NCBI GenBank assembly: GCA_029781975.1 | Contig: JAKOVQ010000003.1 | Location: 252,034-316,033, forward strand | Origin: Acidobacteriota bacterium | GTDB lineage: Bacteria; Acidobacteriota; Thermoanaerobaculia; UBA5066 | Reading direction: 5' to 3' | Length of the DNA: 64,000 bases | Shown: one piece after another, positions 56,027 to 64,000 of the stretch | Numbering within the stretch: position 1 is the first letter of the stretch | Layout: every line of letters starts with the position of its first letter | Translations under genes and position numbers: made by a program | The notes under the pieces: generated by a model | Told to the model about the DNA's origin: nothing | What the model saw: only the letters and a program-made list of their open reading frames with translations | Database searches by the model: none

Positions 56027-56055
56027 GACCGCCAACGCCCGGGTGGAGGTCCTTC

Positions 56056-57942
56056 GTGCCGCACGACGAGAAGCCGGTGTTCACGAGAGCGTTCCTGACG
56101 ACGGCCCTCGCCGCTCTCGGCGTGGTCTACGGCGACATCGGGACGAGCCCGCTCTACGCGCTCCAGGAGAGCTTCCTCGGCCCGCACGCGGTCCCGGCCA
56201 CGCGGGAGAACGTCCTCGGCGTCCTGTCGCTCTTCGTCTGGTCCCTCGTCCTCGTCATCTGCGTGAAGTACCTCACGGTCGTGATGCGCGCGGACAACCA
56301 CGGCGAGGGGGGGATCCTCGCGCTCATGGCGCTGACCGGCACCGAGCCGGCGCACGGGAGGAAGCTCCTCCCGCTGGCGGCCGTCCTCGGGATCGCCGGG
56401 GCGGCTCTCCTCTACGGCGACGGCGTGATCACCCCGTCGATCTCCGTCCTGAGCGCCGTGGAAGGGCTGAAGGTCGCCACGCCCGTCTTCGAGCCGTACG
56501 TCGTCCCGATCACGGTCGCGATCCTCGCCGGCCTCTTCCTCGTGCAGCCGTTCGGCTCCGGCCGCGTCGGGGTGGCGTTCGGGCCGCTCCTCCTCGTCTG
56601 GTTCGCGACCCTGGCCGCCCTCGGCGTCCACGGCATCGCGGCGAACCCGGGCGTCCTCGCGGCCGTGAGCCCCCACCACGCCGTCTCTTTCTTCCTCGCG
56701 CACGGGTGGCACGGGTTCGGCGTCCTCGGCGCGGTGATCCTCTGCGTCACGGGAGGGGAGGCCCTCTACGCGGACATGGGCCACTTCGGCATCCGGCCGA
56801 TCCGGCTCATGTGGTACGCGCTCGTCCTGCCGGCGCTCGTCCTCTGCTACCTCGGGCAGGGCGCCGTCCTCCTCGGTGACCCGGCGAAGGTCCCGCAGCT
56901 CTTCTTCAACACGGCCCCGGCCTGGGCCCGGCTCCCGCTCGTCGTCCTCGCCACCCTCGCCACGGTCGTCGCCTCGCAGGCGCTGATCACGGCGGTCTTC
57001 TCCCTGACGCACCAGGCCGTGCAGCTCGGCTACTGCCCCCGGATGAGGGTCCGCCACACGTCGGCGGAGGAGATCGGGCAGATCTACCTGCCGGCGGTCA
57101 ACTGGGCGCTGATGGCCGGCTGCGTCCTGGTCGTCCTGGAGTTCCGCTCGTCCTCCCGCCTCGCGGCGGCCTACGGGCTCGCGGTGGCGGCGACGATGTT
57201 CATCACGACGCTCCTCTTCGCCTACGTGGCCCGGAAGAGGTGGCGGTGGAGCCTGCCGCTCGTCCTGGCCGGCGCCGGGCTCTTCCTGGCCATCGACCTC
57301 GCGTTCCTGGGGGGCAACCTCCTCAAGGTGAAGGACGGCGGGTGGCTCCCGCTCCTCGTGGGAGGCGGCGTCTACGTCGCGTTCTCGTCCTGGAAGCGGG
57401 GGAAGCTCCTCGCGGCCGAGGCCGCCGGGAACGACGTCGTCCCGCTCGACGTGGTGGCCCGCGAGCTGGTGGAGCGGAAGGTCCCGCGGGTTCCGGGCAC
57501 GGCGGTCTTCCTCGCCAAGCACCCCGACGGCGCGCCCGCGACCCTCGTCAACCACGTCAAGTTCAACCAGGCGCTCCACTCCCGCGTGGTCCTCCTGACG
57601 ATCCGGACGGAGCCGGTGCCGCGGGTCCCGCCGGCGGAACGGCTGACCCTCGCCCGGGGCGAGCACGGGTTCGCCCGGGCGATCGGACGCTACGGCTTCC
57701 TCGAGTACCCGGACGTCGAGGAGCTCCTGCGGATCGCCCGGGGGATGGGGGCCGAGGTCGACCTGTCGCGGATGACGTTCTACATCGGCCGGGAACGGAC
57801 GATCGCGACCGACAAGCCCGGGATGGCGCTCTGGCGCGAGAAGCTCTTCGGCTTCATGCAGAAGCTCGAGAACCCGGCCTCGGACTCCTTCGGTCTCCCG
57901 TCGGAGCGGGTCGTCGAGCTCGGTGTCCAGCTGAGGATCTGA
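56056..57942 (+). CDS. kup: KUP-family potassium uptake transporter
   Basis: 628 residues from GTG 56056. The K+ filter-like start LGVVYGDIGTSPLYALQESFLGPH, LVLVICVKYLTVVMRADNHGEGGILALMAL, LLYGDGVITPSISVLSAVEGLKV and ALYADMGHFGIRPIRLMWYALVLPAL are family hallmarks. Twelve membrane helices, then a cytoplasmic domain (FLAKHPDGAPATLVNHVKFNQALHSRVVLLTI and FYIGRERTIATDKPGMALWREKLFGFMQ). H+-coupled K+ uptake across the inner membrane is inferred from the family. Confidence 0.95.
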   Translation: MPHDEKPVFTRAFLTTALAALGVVYGDIGTSPLYALQESFLGPHAVPATRENVLGVLSLFVWSLVLVICVKYLTVVMRADNHGEGGILALMALTGTEPAHGRKLLPLAAVLGIAGAALLYGDGVITPSISVLSAVEGLKVATPVFEPYVVPITVAILAGLFLVQPFGSGRVGVAFGPLLLVWFATLAALGVHGIAANPGVLAAVSPHHAVSFFLAHGWHGFGVLGAVILCVTGGEALYADMGHFGIRPIRLMWYALVLPALVLCYLGQGAVLLGDPAKVPQLFFNTAPAWARLPLVVLATLATVVASQALITAVFSLTHQAVQLGYCPRMRVRHTSAEEIGQIYLPAVNWALMAGCVLVVLEFRSSSRLAAAYGLAVAATMFITTLLFAYVARKRWRWSLPLVLAGAGLFLAIDLAFLGGNLLKVKDGGWLPLLVGGGVYVAFSSWKRGKLLAAEAAGNDVVPLDVVARELVERKVPRVPGTAVFLAKHPDGAPATLVNHVKFNQALHSRVVLLTIRTEPVPRVPPAERLTLARGEHGFARAIGRYGFLEYPDVEELLRIARGMGAEVDLSRMTFYIGRERTIATDKPGMALWREKLFGFMQKLENPASDSFGLPSERVVELGVQLRI

Positions 57943-58058
57943 GAGATCCGTGCGCCCCGCGCGCGACGAGCTCGAGGAGGTCATCGTTCCTGCCGCGCGA
58001 TCGGGCCAGCAGGTCCCGCCGCGCCGGCGAGCGACCCGCGGTGCGGGAGCCGGGCCGC

Positions 58059-58532
58059 CTACTTCTTGCCTCCCTTGCCCCCTTCGCCCCCCTCGCCCCC
58101 GAAATCCACGTCGTCCGCCAGCTCGTTCGGGTTGGCGTCCGGGTCCCTCGGGAAGTGGAGCGCGAGGACGCGTCCCGCCTCGGCGATGCCGTGCACGAGC
58201 CCGCCGGTGAAGTCGCCCTTGCGGAAACGGTCGGAGACGGCGGCCGTCACGTCGTCCCAGAAGAGCTGCCCCACCTTCCGGTGAATCCCTTCGTCGCCGA
58301 GGACGACGAACTTCCGCCGGGACGGGACGAGGAAGAAGAGGACCCCGTTGCGGTGGGCGGTGGCGGTCATGCCGAGCCGGTCGAAGGCCTTCTCGGCGGT
58401 CTTCCGGAGGTCGCCCCAGAAGAAGGTCGAGACCGAGACCCGGATCTCGCCCGTCGTCTGGCGCTCGGCCTCCTCGATGGCGGCCTTCACCGCGTCCACG
58501 TCGATCAGCCGCCGGAGTCGCCCTCTCAGCAT
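58059..58532 (-). CDS. TPM-domain protein (cytoplasmic, C-terminal of the pair)
   Basis: 157 residues. TPM fold (TLP18.3/Psb32/MOLO-1): DVDAVKAAIEEAERQTTGEIRVSVSTFFWGD, FDRLGMTATAHRNGVLFFLVPSRRKFVVLGDEGIHRKVGQLFWDDVTAAVSDRFRKGDFTGGLVHGIAEAG. The tail is Gly/Asp/Lys-rich. No signal peptide. It follows the larger TPM protein gene by 25 bp, and the LemA gene lies just upstream, a commonly co-occurring trio of uncertain role in envelope or protein quality control. Confidence 0.85.
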   Translation of the reverse strand: MLRGRLRRLIDVDAVKAAIEEAERQTTGEIRVSVSTFFWGDLRKTAEKAFDRLGMTATAHRNGVLFFLVPSRRKFVVLGDEGIHRKVGQLFWDDVTAAVSDRFRKGDFTGGLVHGIAEAGRVLALHFPRDPDANPNELADDVDFGGEGGEGGKGGKK

Positions 58533-58557
58533 CGTGGCCTCGCCGTCCTCACCATCC

Positions 58558-59295
58558 TCACCATCCTCCGGTCGCCCCGCCGCCGCCGGACCGTCCCCCG
58601 CCGCCCGAGAATCCGCCGCCGCCCCCTCCTCCTCCTCCGCGCCCCCCGGAGAGGATGGTGAAGAGGATAGAGAGCGCGAGGCTCGGATTCGTCGCGAGGA
58701 GAACGAGGAACCCGACGGCGAGGAGCCCGAAGAGGACGAGCTGGAGCGGGCTGGCGGGGGGCGCCGCCCGCGCGGGTCCGCCCGGAGAGGGAGCTGTCCC
58801 GCCTCCGGTCGCGACGTCCGGGCGGATCGCGGCGAGGAGCGCGCCGATCCCGGCGTCGAACGCCCCGTCCGCGTCGCCGGCCTGGAGGCGCGGGGCGATC
58901 ACCTCGCGGATCACCCGGGAGGCGATGGCGTCCGGGACCCTGTCCTCCAGCCCGTAGCCGACCTCGATCCGGATCTTCCTGTCCTTCGCGAGGACGAAGA
59001 CGACGAGCCCGTTGTCGAGGCCCTTCCGGCCGACCTTCCACGACGCGAACGTCCGGACGGCCCAGTCCTCGATCGGCGTCTCCCCCGTGGTGTCGCCGAT
59101 CCAGAGGAGCACCTGGTCGCCGGTCGTCCGCTCGAAGGACTGAAGCCGCGCGTCGAGGCGCGCGACCTCGGCGGCCGAGAGGAGGCCCGCCTCGTCCGTC
59201 GCCCACCGCGTGGGCGGCGCCGGGAGCGGCGCCTCCGCCGCGAAGGCGGCCAGGGACGCCACGAGCAGGAGGGGCCAGGCGAGGTGTCGTTTCAT
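58558..59295 (-). CDS. YgcG-like TPM-domain membrane protein
   Basis: 245 residues. Signal peptide (LAWPLLLVASLAAFAAEA), then the TPM domain: DEAGLLSAAEVARLDARLQSFERTTGDQVLLWIGDTTGETPIEDWAVRTFASWKVGRKGLDNGLVVFVLAKDRKIRIEVGYGLEDRVPDAIASRVI. A membrane helix follows (LVLFGLLAVGFLVLLATN), and the end is a Gly-rich run (GGGGGGGGGFSGGGGRSGGGG) ending in Trp. This layout is standard for YgcG-type proteins, so the Gly run is real. Operon with lemA and the small TPM gene. Confidence 0.88.
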   Translation of the reverse strand: MKRHLAWPLLLVASLAAFAAEAPLPAPPTRWATDEAGLLSAAEVARLDARLQSFERTTGDQVLLWIGDTTGETPIEDWAVRTFASWKVGRKGLDNGLVVFVLAKDRKIRIEVGYGLEDRVPDAIASRVIREVIAPRLQAGDADGAFDAGIGALLAAIRPDVATGGGTAPSPGGPARAAPPASPLQLVLFGLLAVGFLVLLATNPSLALSILFTILSGGRGGGGGGGGGFSGGGGRSGGGGATGGW

Positions 59296-59349
59296 CGTGT
59301 CGCGCGAGACGGTCTCCGGGCGTGGCCCGCTCGCCGGCGTCGCCGCGCT

Positions 59350-59952
59350 CTAGAACGTCACCTTCGGCGCCGTCTCGGCCCCCGGCTGCGCCTTGAAGTA
59401 GGCCTTCTCGTTGAACCGGCTCCCGAAGAACCCGGCGATCAGCACCGTGGGGAAGCTCATCCGCTTGGTGTTGAAGGCCTGGGCCGTCTCGTTGAAGCGC
59501 ATCCGCTCCACGGCGATCCGGTTCTCGGTCCCCTCGAGCTGGGCCTGCAGGTCCCGGAAGTTCTGCGTGGCCTTCAGGTCGGGGTACTTCTCGACGACGA
59601 CCATGAGGCGCGACAGGGCGGACGACAGCCCGTCCTGCGCCTGCTGGAACCTGGCGAACGCCTGCGGGTCGTTGGCGATCCCGGTCGCGTTGACCTGTCC
59701 CACCTTGGCGCGGGCCTCGGCGACCGCGGTGAAGGTGTCCTTCTCGAAGGCGGCGGCGCCCTTGACGGTCTCCACGAGGTTCGGCACGAGGTCGGCCCGC
59801 CTCTGGTAGACGTTCTCCACCTGGCCCCATTGGGCCTGCACCGCCTGGTCGAGCCTCACGAGGCCGTTGTAGGCCCCGACGCCGAAGACCGCGGCGGCGA
59901 GCACCGCCACGAGGCCGAGGCCCAGGCAGCCCAATCCGATCGTCTTGCCCAT
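59350..59952 (-). CDS. lemA: LemA-family membrane protein
   Basis: 200 residues from the ATG at 59952, chosen over a GTG at 59958 because GGAGGAGGA sits 6 nt before it. One N-terminal helix (IGLGCLGLGLVAVLAAAVFGVGAYNGLV), then the helical LemA domain: QAVQAQWGQVENVYQRRADLVPNLVETVKGAAAFEKDTFTAVAEARAKV, LSSALSRLMVVVEKYPDLKATQNFRDLQAQLEGTENRIAVERMRFNETAQAFNTKRMSFP. Function unknown. TATACT (60027-60022, minus strand) about 70 nt upstream is a good -10 candidate. Confidence 0.92.
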   Translation of the reverse strand: MGKTIGLGCLGLGLVAVLAAAVFGVGAYNGLVRLDQAVQAQWGQVENVYQRRADLVPNLVETVKGAAAFEKDTFTAVAEARAKVGQVNATGIANDPQAFARFQQAQDGLSSALSRLMVVVEKYPDLKATQNFRDLQAQLEGTENRIAVERMRFNETAQAFNTKRMSFPTVLIAGFFGSRFNEKAYFKAQPGAETAPKVTF

Positions 59953-60021
59953 CTGCACTCCTCCTCCGTGTCGGTTACCCGAGCTACGCCGGACACGGCC
60001 GGCCGTCCGGAATCCGGGGAA

Positions 60022-60027
60022 AGTATA
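60022..60027 (-). promoter_or_regulatory. Candidate -10 box of the lemA-TPM operon
   Basis: TATACT on the minus strand, about 70 nt before the lemA ATG, in the only AT-rich patch of the 150-bp spacer to pckA. Confidence 0.45.
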
Positions 60028-60105
60028 GACATCGAGCGCGCCTCGCCCCCCGGGCGCGGCGGACCCGGCCGTGCGACACGCGAGCCGCGACGAGCGGCCG
60101 GCCCG

Positions 60106-61746
60106 TCAGAGCCTCGGGCCGGCGGCGATCACCTCGGGCGCGCACCCCTCCTCGAACCTCTTGAAGTTCTCGACGAAGCGCGCGGCGAGCTGCCTGTACC
60201 GGTTGGTGTAGAGCGCCTTGTCGGGCCAGGAGCTCGACGGGTCCATGACCGAGTCGGGGACGCCGGGGCAGGTGGTCGGCACCTCGAAGCCGAAGACCGG
60301 GTCCTTCCGGTACGCGACCGCGTGGAGCGAGCCGTCGAGCGCCGCGTCGAGAAGGGCGCGGGTGTAGCGGATGGAGATCCGCTTCCCGACGTTGTAGGGG
60401 CCGCCGACCCAGCCGGTGTTCAGGAGCCAGCAGCTGACGCCGTAGCGCTCGATCTTCTTCTTGAGGAGGTCCGCGTAGAAGGCGGGGTGGTGGACCATGA
60501 ACGGCCCGCCGAAGCAGGGGGAGAAGGTCAGCTCGGGCTCCTTCCCCAGGCCGACCTCGGTGCCGGCGACCTTCGAGGTGTAGCCGGAGATGAACTGGTA
60601 GAGCGCCTGGTCGGGGGTGAGCCGCGCGATCGGCGGGAGGACCCCCTGAGCGTCGCAGGTGAGGAAGATGATGTTCTTCGGGTGGCCGGCGCGCTTGTCG
60701 GGGACGGCGTTCGCGATGAACTCGAGGGGGTAGGAGCCGCGGGTGTTCTCGGTGATCCGCTCGTCGTCGAGGTCGATCTTCCTCGTCACCGGGTCGAAGA
60801 CGACGTTCTCGAGGATCGTCCCGAACCGGTGCGTCGTCGCGAAGATCTCCGGCTCGGCCTGGGCCGAGAGCTGGATGACCTTCGCGTAGCAGCCCCCCTC
60901 GATGTTGAAGACGCCCTCGTCGCTCCAGCCGTGCTCGTCGTCGCCGATGAGGCTCCGCTTCGGGTCGGCGGAGAGCGTCGTCTTCCCGGTGCCGGAGAGG
61001 CCGAAGAAGAGGGCGGGGTCGCCCCCCGTGCCGACGTTCGCCGAGGCGTGCATCGAGAGGACGCCCTGGAGCGGGAGGAGGTAGTTGAGGACGGTGAAGA
61101 CCGACTTCTTGATCTCGCCCGCGTACTCGGTGTTCCCGATGAGGCAGAGCTGCTGCGCGAAGCTCAGCGCGATGAACGTCCCGGCGTTCGTCCCGTCGAT
61201 CGGCGGGAAGCCCTGGAAGCCGGGCGCCACGAGGACGGTGAAGTCGGGGACGTGGCGGCGGTACTCCTCGAGCGACTGCGGCAGGATGAACATGTTCCTG
61301 ACGAAGAGGCTCTGCCACGCGTGCTCGGTGACGATCCGGACCGGGACCCGGTAGGCCGGGTCCGCGCCGGCGTAGACGTCCTGGACGAAGACGTCGCGGT
61401 CCTGGAAGTAGCCCTGGAGCCGGTTGAAGAGGTCGTTGAACTTCTCGGGGCTGTAGGGGCGGTTGTAGGGGCCCCACCAGACGTGCCCCTCGCTGGAGGA
61501 TTCCTTCACGACGGCCTTGTCGGACGCGGCGCGGCCGGTGTGCTTGCCGGTGTGCGCCACGACGGGGCCGCCCGCGACGATGCGCGCCTCGCGGCGGAAG
61601 GCGATCTCCTCGTAGAGCGCCTCGCCGGGGAGGTTCCAGTAGGCCATCCTCACGTTCGACAGGCCATGGTTGGCGAGGCCGTAGTCGGCCTTCCGCGCCG
61701 AGGCCTCTCCCTCGGCCGGGGTCCTGATGTCGAGGATGTTCTTCAC
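60106..61746 (-). CDS. pckA: Phosphoenolpyruvate carboxykinase (ATP)
   Basis: 546 residues from a GTG overlapping the aminotransferase stop (GTGA). It converts oxaloacetate and ATP to PEP, CO2 and ADP. VVAHTGKHTGRAASDK, WWGPYNRPYSPEKF, GTNAGTFIALSFAQQLCLIGNTEYAGEIKK, the P-loop FFGLSGTGKTTLSADP and metal site LIGDDEHGWSDEGVFNIEGGCYAKVI are those of the ATP-type enzyme. ENTRGSYPLEFI and CFGGPFMVHHP follow. Gluconeogenic or, with CO2, possibly reverse use; the coupled aminotransferase would supply oxaloacetate from aspartate. Confidence 0.96.
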   Translation of the reverse strand: MKNILDIRTPAEGEASARKADYGLANHGLSNVRMAYWNLPGEALYEEIAFRREARIVAGGPVVAHTGKHTGRAASDKAVVKESSSEGHVWWGPYNRPYSPEKFNDLFNRLQGYFQDRDVFVQDVYAGADPAYRVPVRIVTEHAWQSLFVRNMFILPQSLEEYRRHVPDFTVLVAPGFQGFPPIDGTNAGTFIALSFAQQLCLIGNTEYAGEIKKSVFTVLNYLLPLQGVLSMHASANVGTGGDPALFFGLSGTGKTTLSADPKRSLIGDDEHGWSDEGVFNIEGGCYAKVIQLSAQAEPEIFATTHRFGTILENVVFDPVTRKIDLDDERITENTRGSYPLEFIANAVPDKRAGHPKNIIFLTCDAQGVLPPIARLTPDQALYQFISGYTSKVAGTEVGLGKEPELTFSPCFGGPFMVHHPAFYADLLKKKIERYGVSCWLLNTGWVGGPYNVGKRISIRYTRALLDAALDGSLHAVAYRKDPVFGFEVPTTCPGVPDSVMDPSSSWPDKALYTNRYRQLAARFVENFKRFEEGCAPEVIAAGPRL

Positions 61747-62960
61747 AGCCAGTCCCTCACGAGCTTCTTGTCGCCCACGTAGATCTCGTTCGGGGCGGAC
61801 GGGTCGAGCGCCCACTTGATCCGCGAGATCCCCTCCTGGATCTCCTTGATCGAGCCGGCGTAGGAGAGGCGGAGGTAGCCTTCCATCCCGAACTCGCGGC
61901 CCGGGACGGCGACGACGAGCGCCTTCTTCAGGAGGAAGTCCGACAGCTCGACGGACTTCTGCGAGTAGGCGCGGAAGTCGGGGAGGCAGTAGTAGGTGCC
62001 GTCCGGCTTGACCGTCTTCACCCCGCTGAAGGAGGCGAGCTCCTGGAGCATGACGTTGCGGTTGTTCTCCAGCGTCAGCCTCAGGCTCTCGACGGCGCTC
62101 TGGAGGCCCGACATCGCCCCCTCGGCCGCCGCCTGGAGGAGGACGGAGACGGTCGTCGTGATCTGCCCCTGGACGTTCGTCATGATCTGGACGAGCGGCC
62201 GCGGCGCGATCGCCCAGCCGATCCGGAAGCCGGTCATGCCGTAGAGCTTCGAGACGCCGTTGACCGCGATGACCTTCGACGTCTCGGTGTCCTTCGTCGT
62301 GTACTTGAAGCAGCTCGGGGACTTCTTCCCGTCGAAGACGAGCTTGTGGTAGATGTCGTCCATGACGAGCCAGATCCCCTTGCGCTCGCAGAAGTCGACG
62401 AGCGCGGCGACGAGGCTCTCGGGGTAGAGGACGCCCGAGGGGTTGTTGGGGCTGTTGCAGATGATGACGCGCGTCGCCGACCCGACCGCCTTCTCGATGT
62501 CCTCCATCCGGGGGACGAAGCGGCCGTCCTCGGCCTTCACGATGACCGGGACGCCGTAGCACATCCGCACCATCTCGGGGTAGCTGACCCAGTACGGGGC
62601 GAGGATGACGACCTCGTCCTGCGGGTTCAGGACCGAGTAGAGGATGTTGAAGACCGACTGCTTCGCTCCGGCCGAGACGATGACGTTCTCGGGGGCGACG
62701 ACGCGGTCGTAGTTCTCCTCGGTGTACCGGATGATCTGCTTCTTCAGGCCGGGGGTGCCGTCGGCCGGCGTGTACTTCACGTCGCCCGAGCTCAGCCGGG
62801 CCGCCGCGGCGAGGATCGCGGCGATCGGGGCCTTGTTCTTGGGCTCGCCGGCGCCGAGGTGGACGACGGCCTCGCCCTTCTCGCGGAGGAGCCGCGCCTG
62901 CTCGGTGAGCCGGAGCGTGGGCGACTCCGCGATCGATTTCGCGAGCTGACTGACGCTCAT
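61743..62960 (-). CDS. aspC: Class I aminotransferase, aspartate-aminotransferase type (Ib)
   Basis: 405 residues. Fold-I PLP enzyme: VVHLGAGEPKNKAPIAAI, GDVKYTPADGTPGLKKQI, VIVSAGAKQSVFNILYSVLNPQDEVVILAPYWVSYPEMV, NSPNNPSGVLYP, VMDDIYHKLVFDG, VNGVSKLYGMTGFRIGWAIAP with the PLP Lys, and MEGYLRLSYAGSIKEIQEGISRI. The pattern is that of subgroup Ib aspartate aminotransferases of thermophiles and Gram-positives, though other amino donors are possible. ATG at 62960 follows GGGAGG. TACAAT (63035-63030) may be the -10 box. Co-transcribed with pckA. Confidence 0.88.
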   Translation of the reverse strand: MSVSQLAKSIAESPTLRLTEQARLLREKGEAVVHLGAGEPKNKAPIAAILAAAARLSSGDVKYTPADGTPGLKKQIIRYTEENYDRVVAPENVIVSAGAKQSVFNILYSVLNPQDEVVILAPYWVSYPEMVRMCYGVPVIVKAEDGRFVPRMEDIEKAVGSATRVIICNSPNNPSGVLYPESLVAALVDFCERKGIWLVMDDIYHKLVFDGKKSPSCFKYTTKDTETSKVIAVNGVSKLYGMTGFRIGWAIAPRPLVQIMTNVQGQITTTVSVLLQAAAEGAMSGLQSAVESLRLTLENNRNVMLQELASFSGVKTVKPDGTYYCLPDFRAYSQKSVELSDFLLKKALVVAVPGREFGMEGYLRLSYAGSIKEIQEGISRIKWALDPSAPNEIYVGDKKLVRDWL

Positions 62961-63029
62961 GTTCTGAGGAACCTCCCTCTCCCCGGGAGCCGGTCCGTCC
63001 GGGCTCCGCGGCCCCGAGGGCGAAAGGGG

Positions 63030-63035
63030 ATTGTA
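63030..63035 (-). promoter_or_regulatory. Candidate -10 box of the aspC-pckA operon
   Basis: TACAAT on the minus strand (5 of 6 to TATAAT), about 70 nt before the aspC ATG. No good -35 hexamer at 17 bp. Confidence 0.45.
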
Positions 63036-63078
63036 CCGGCGAACCCCGCCGGGGGACGAGCCGGGAAAGCGGTCCCGC

Positions 63079-64000
63079 TCAGGCCTCCCGGGACGGCCCT
63101 CCCGCCCCGTCGAGCGGGGCGGCCGCCCCGGCCGGCCCATCCGCGGGCGTGACAGGCGCGGGCGTCGCAGGCGCGGGCGTCGCGGCCGGGGAAGCCGACG
63201 CGAACGCGGGGTGGGGCAGGGCCCAGGCCGCCTTCGGACGCCGCCCCTCCTCCCAGGAGAGGAACGAGCCCCAGAAGCCGACCCGCGTCGCCGCGAGGAG
63301 GACGAACCCCAGCTGGCGCAGGACCACGAGCCCCAGGACCCCGCCGTTCGTCGAGGGGTCGAGTCCGACCCCGAGGTTCGTGAAGAGCGCCTGCACGAGG
63401 AGCCCGGCCGCGAGCCAGAAGAGGACGATCCCGGCGGCGGACGCGCGGTGGCCGCGCAGCCGCTGGCGCGAGACGCGGAAGGCGCCTCGGGCGCTCGGGG
63501 CGTCGTCGCGGGCGAGGGCGATCCGGGCCAGGGCGAAGCGGGCCGAGGCGTTCAGGAAGACCACGGTGCCGGCCACGACGGCCCACCAGAACGCCGCGGT
63601 GGCGAGCGGGCCGTTCGGGGGGGCGTCGCGCCCCGCCAGCTTCGAGAGGAGGAGCGCCGGGACGGCGGCGAGGAGGCCCGTCCAGAGGACGAGCCCCACG
63701 ACGTAGCGGAGGAACCCCCAGAGCGCCGGGCGGAAGAGCGAAGCCCCGTCGGCGACGAGCCTGCGGAGCACCGGGCGCCGGACGCCGGCCCTGAGGACCC
63801 GGATCGTCCCCATCGAGAGGAAGAGGTCGACCGCGAGCGAGACGAGGACCGCGAAAGCGAGGGCCGCGCCGAACGAGGCCAGCTCGGGTCCCTTGACGGC
63901 GATCCCGCTGAGGAAGGCCCACGAGTCCCAGCCCCTGAGGACGGTCTCGCGGAACGGGCTCTGGTCGAGGGCGGAGGAGACGGTCCGGAGCGGGAGCCAG
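63079..64000 (-). CDS. Polytopic membrane protein of unknown function, N-terminus beyond right edge
   Basis: The frame stays open from the stop at 63079 to the window edge, about 307 codons; an internal ATG at 63813 is not the likely start because the coding pattern continues upstream (WLPLRTVSSALDQSPFRETV, then a membrane helix LASFGAALAFAVLVSLAVDLFLSMG). Five or six hydrophobic helices are visible (FLRYVVGLVLWTGLLAAVPALLL, AFWWAVVAGTVVFLNASARFALARIAL, AAGIVLFWLAAGLLVQALF, LGLVVLRQLGFVLLAATRVGFWGSFL). The C-terminus is an Ala/Pro-rich tail with a fivefold ATPAP/VTPA pattern. I recognise no named family. Confidence 0.7.
   Translation of the reverse strand, partial: WLPLRTVSSALDQSPFRETVLRGWDSWAFLSGIAVKGPELASFGAALAFAVLVSLAVDLFLSMGTIRVLRAGVRRPVLRRLVADGASLFRPALWGFLRYVVGLVLWTGLLAAVPALLLSKLAGRDAPPNGPLATAAFWWAVVAGTVVFLNASARFALARIALARDDAPSARGAFRVSRQRLRGHRASAAGIVLFWLAAGLLVQALFTNLGVGLDPSTNGGVLGLVVLRQLGFVLLAATRVGFWGSFLSWEEGRRPKAAWALPHPAFASASPAATPAPATPAPVTPADGPAGAAAPLDGAGGPSREA

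Noticed and set aside
58558-58680. Poly-Gly C-terminus as a sign of a wrong frame
   Set aside because: YgcG-type TPM proteins commonly end in a Gly-rich run; upstream the domain is in the same frame with a signal peptide and membrane helix.

Overview
The window is a very GC-rich bacterial chromosome segment, densely packed with genes; start and stop codons often overlap (ATGA, GTGA, TGATG), and GTG and TTG starts are common. Gene content and order (tpr-lolB-like-ispE-tRNA-prs-rplY-pth-rpsF-rpsR-DUF2232-rplI, a DUF6599/DUF362/polyferredoxin/aldo-keto reductase cluster, one-copy housekeeping genes) suggest a Gram-negative, diderm bacterium. An acidobacteriote of the Thermoanaerobaculia type is my best guess; this is inference from layout, not a measured placement. 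No phage, insertion sequence or CRISPR array is visible.

Layout. 1-5,570: the N-terminal part of a SelW/Rdx selenoprotein with in-frame TGA (runs off the left edge), dcd, an Lrp-type regulator divergent from an 889-residue tandem-fused tyrosine phenol-lyase, a secreted cyclophilin, and a small nucleotidyltransferase pair. 5,608-16,156: an IMPDH/GMP-reductase-family enzyme, then a long minus-strand series: E1alpha, E1beta and E2 of a 2-oxo acid dehydrogenase, a methyltransferase, lipB, a HEAT-like protein, hypC, hypD and hypE. 16,270-16,962: a helicase remnant and a PemI/PemK toxin-antitoxin pair. 17,021-23,376: a sigma70-type promoter, a structured leader with terminator, and the operon asd-lysC-dapB-dapA-dapD-lysA for lysine and diaminopimelate by the succinylase route.

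23,469-34,860: a secreted protein of unknown role, an isobutyryl-CoA-mutase-type large subunit, intergenic hairpin repeats, and the conserved run TPR protein, LolB-like lipoprotein, ispE, tRNA-Gln, prs, rplY, pth, rpsF, rpsR, DUF2232, rplI. 34,964-39,909: a class A penicillin-binding protein, a small membrane protein and uvrB. 40,003-45,190: a four-gene exported redox cluster. 45,159-55,930: EamA transporter, ygfZ, NYN ribonuclease-like protein, NUDIX hydrolase, EF-hand protein, diguanylate cyclase, glycosyltransferase, hydrolase, AMMECR1 protein, SpoU methyltransferase and an amidohydrolase. 56,056-64,000: kup, two TPM-domain proteins, lemA, pckA, an aspartate-type aminotransferase and a partial membrane protein.

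How the parts fit: the lysine operon feeds peptidoglycan, with a class A PBP nearby; lipB could supply the lipoyl group of the adjacent E2; PckA and the aminotransferase are translationally coupled around the oxaloacetate/PEP node. The most unusual items are the fused phenol-lyase, whose two halves each keep only the residues that would belong to one side of a shared active site; the selenoprotein; the lysine-operon leader; the uncharacterised redox cluster; and a recurrent arrangement with a -10-like hexamer only 5-9 nt before the start codon, suggesting many leaderless mRNAs.
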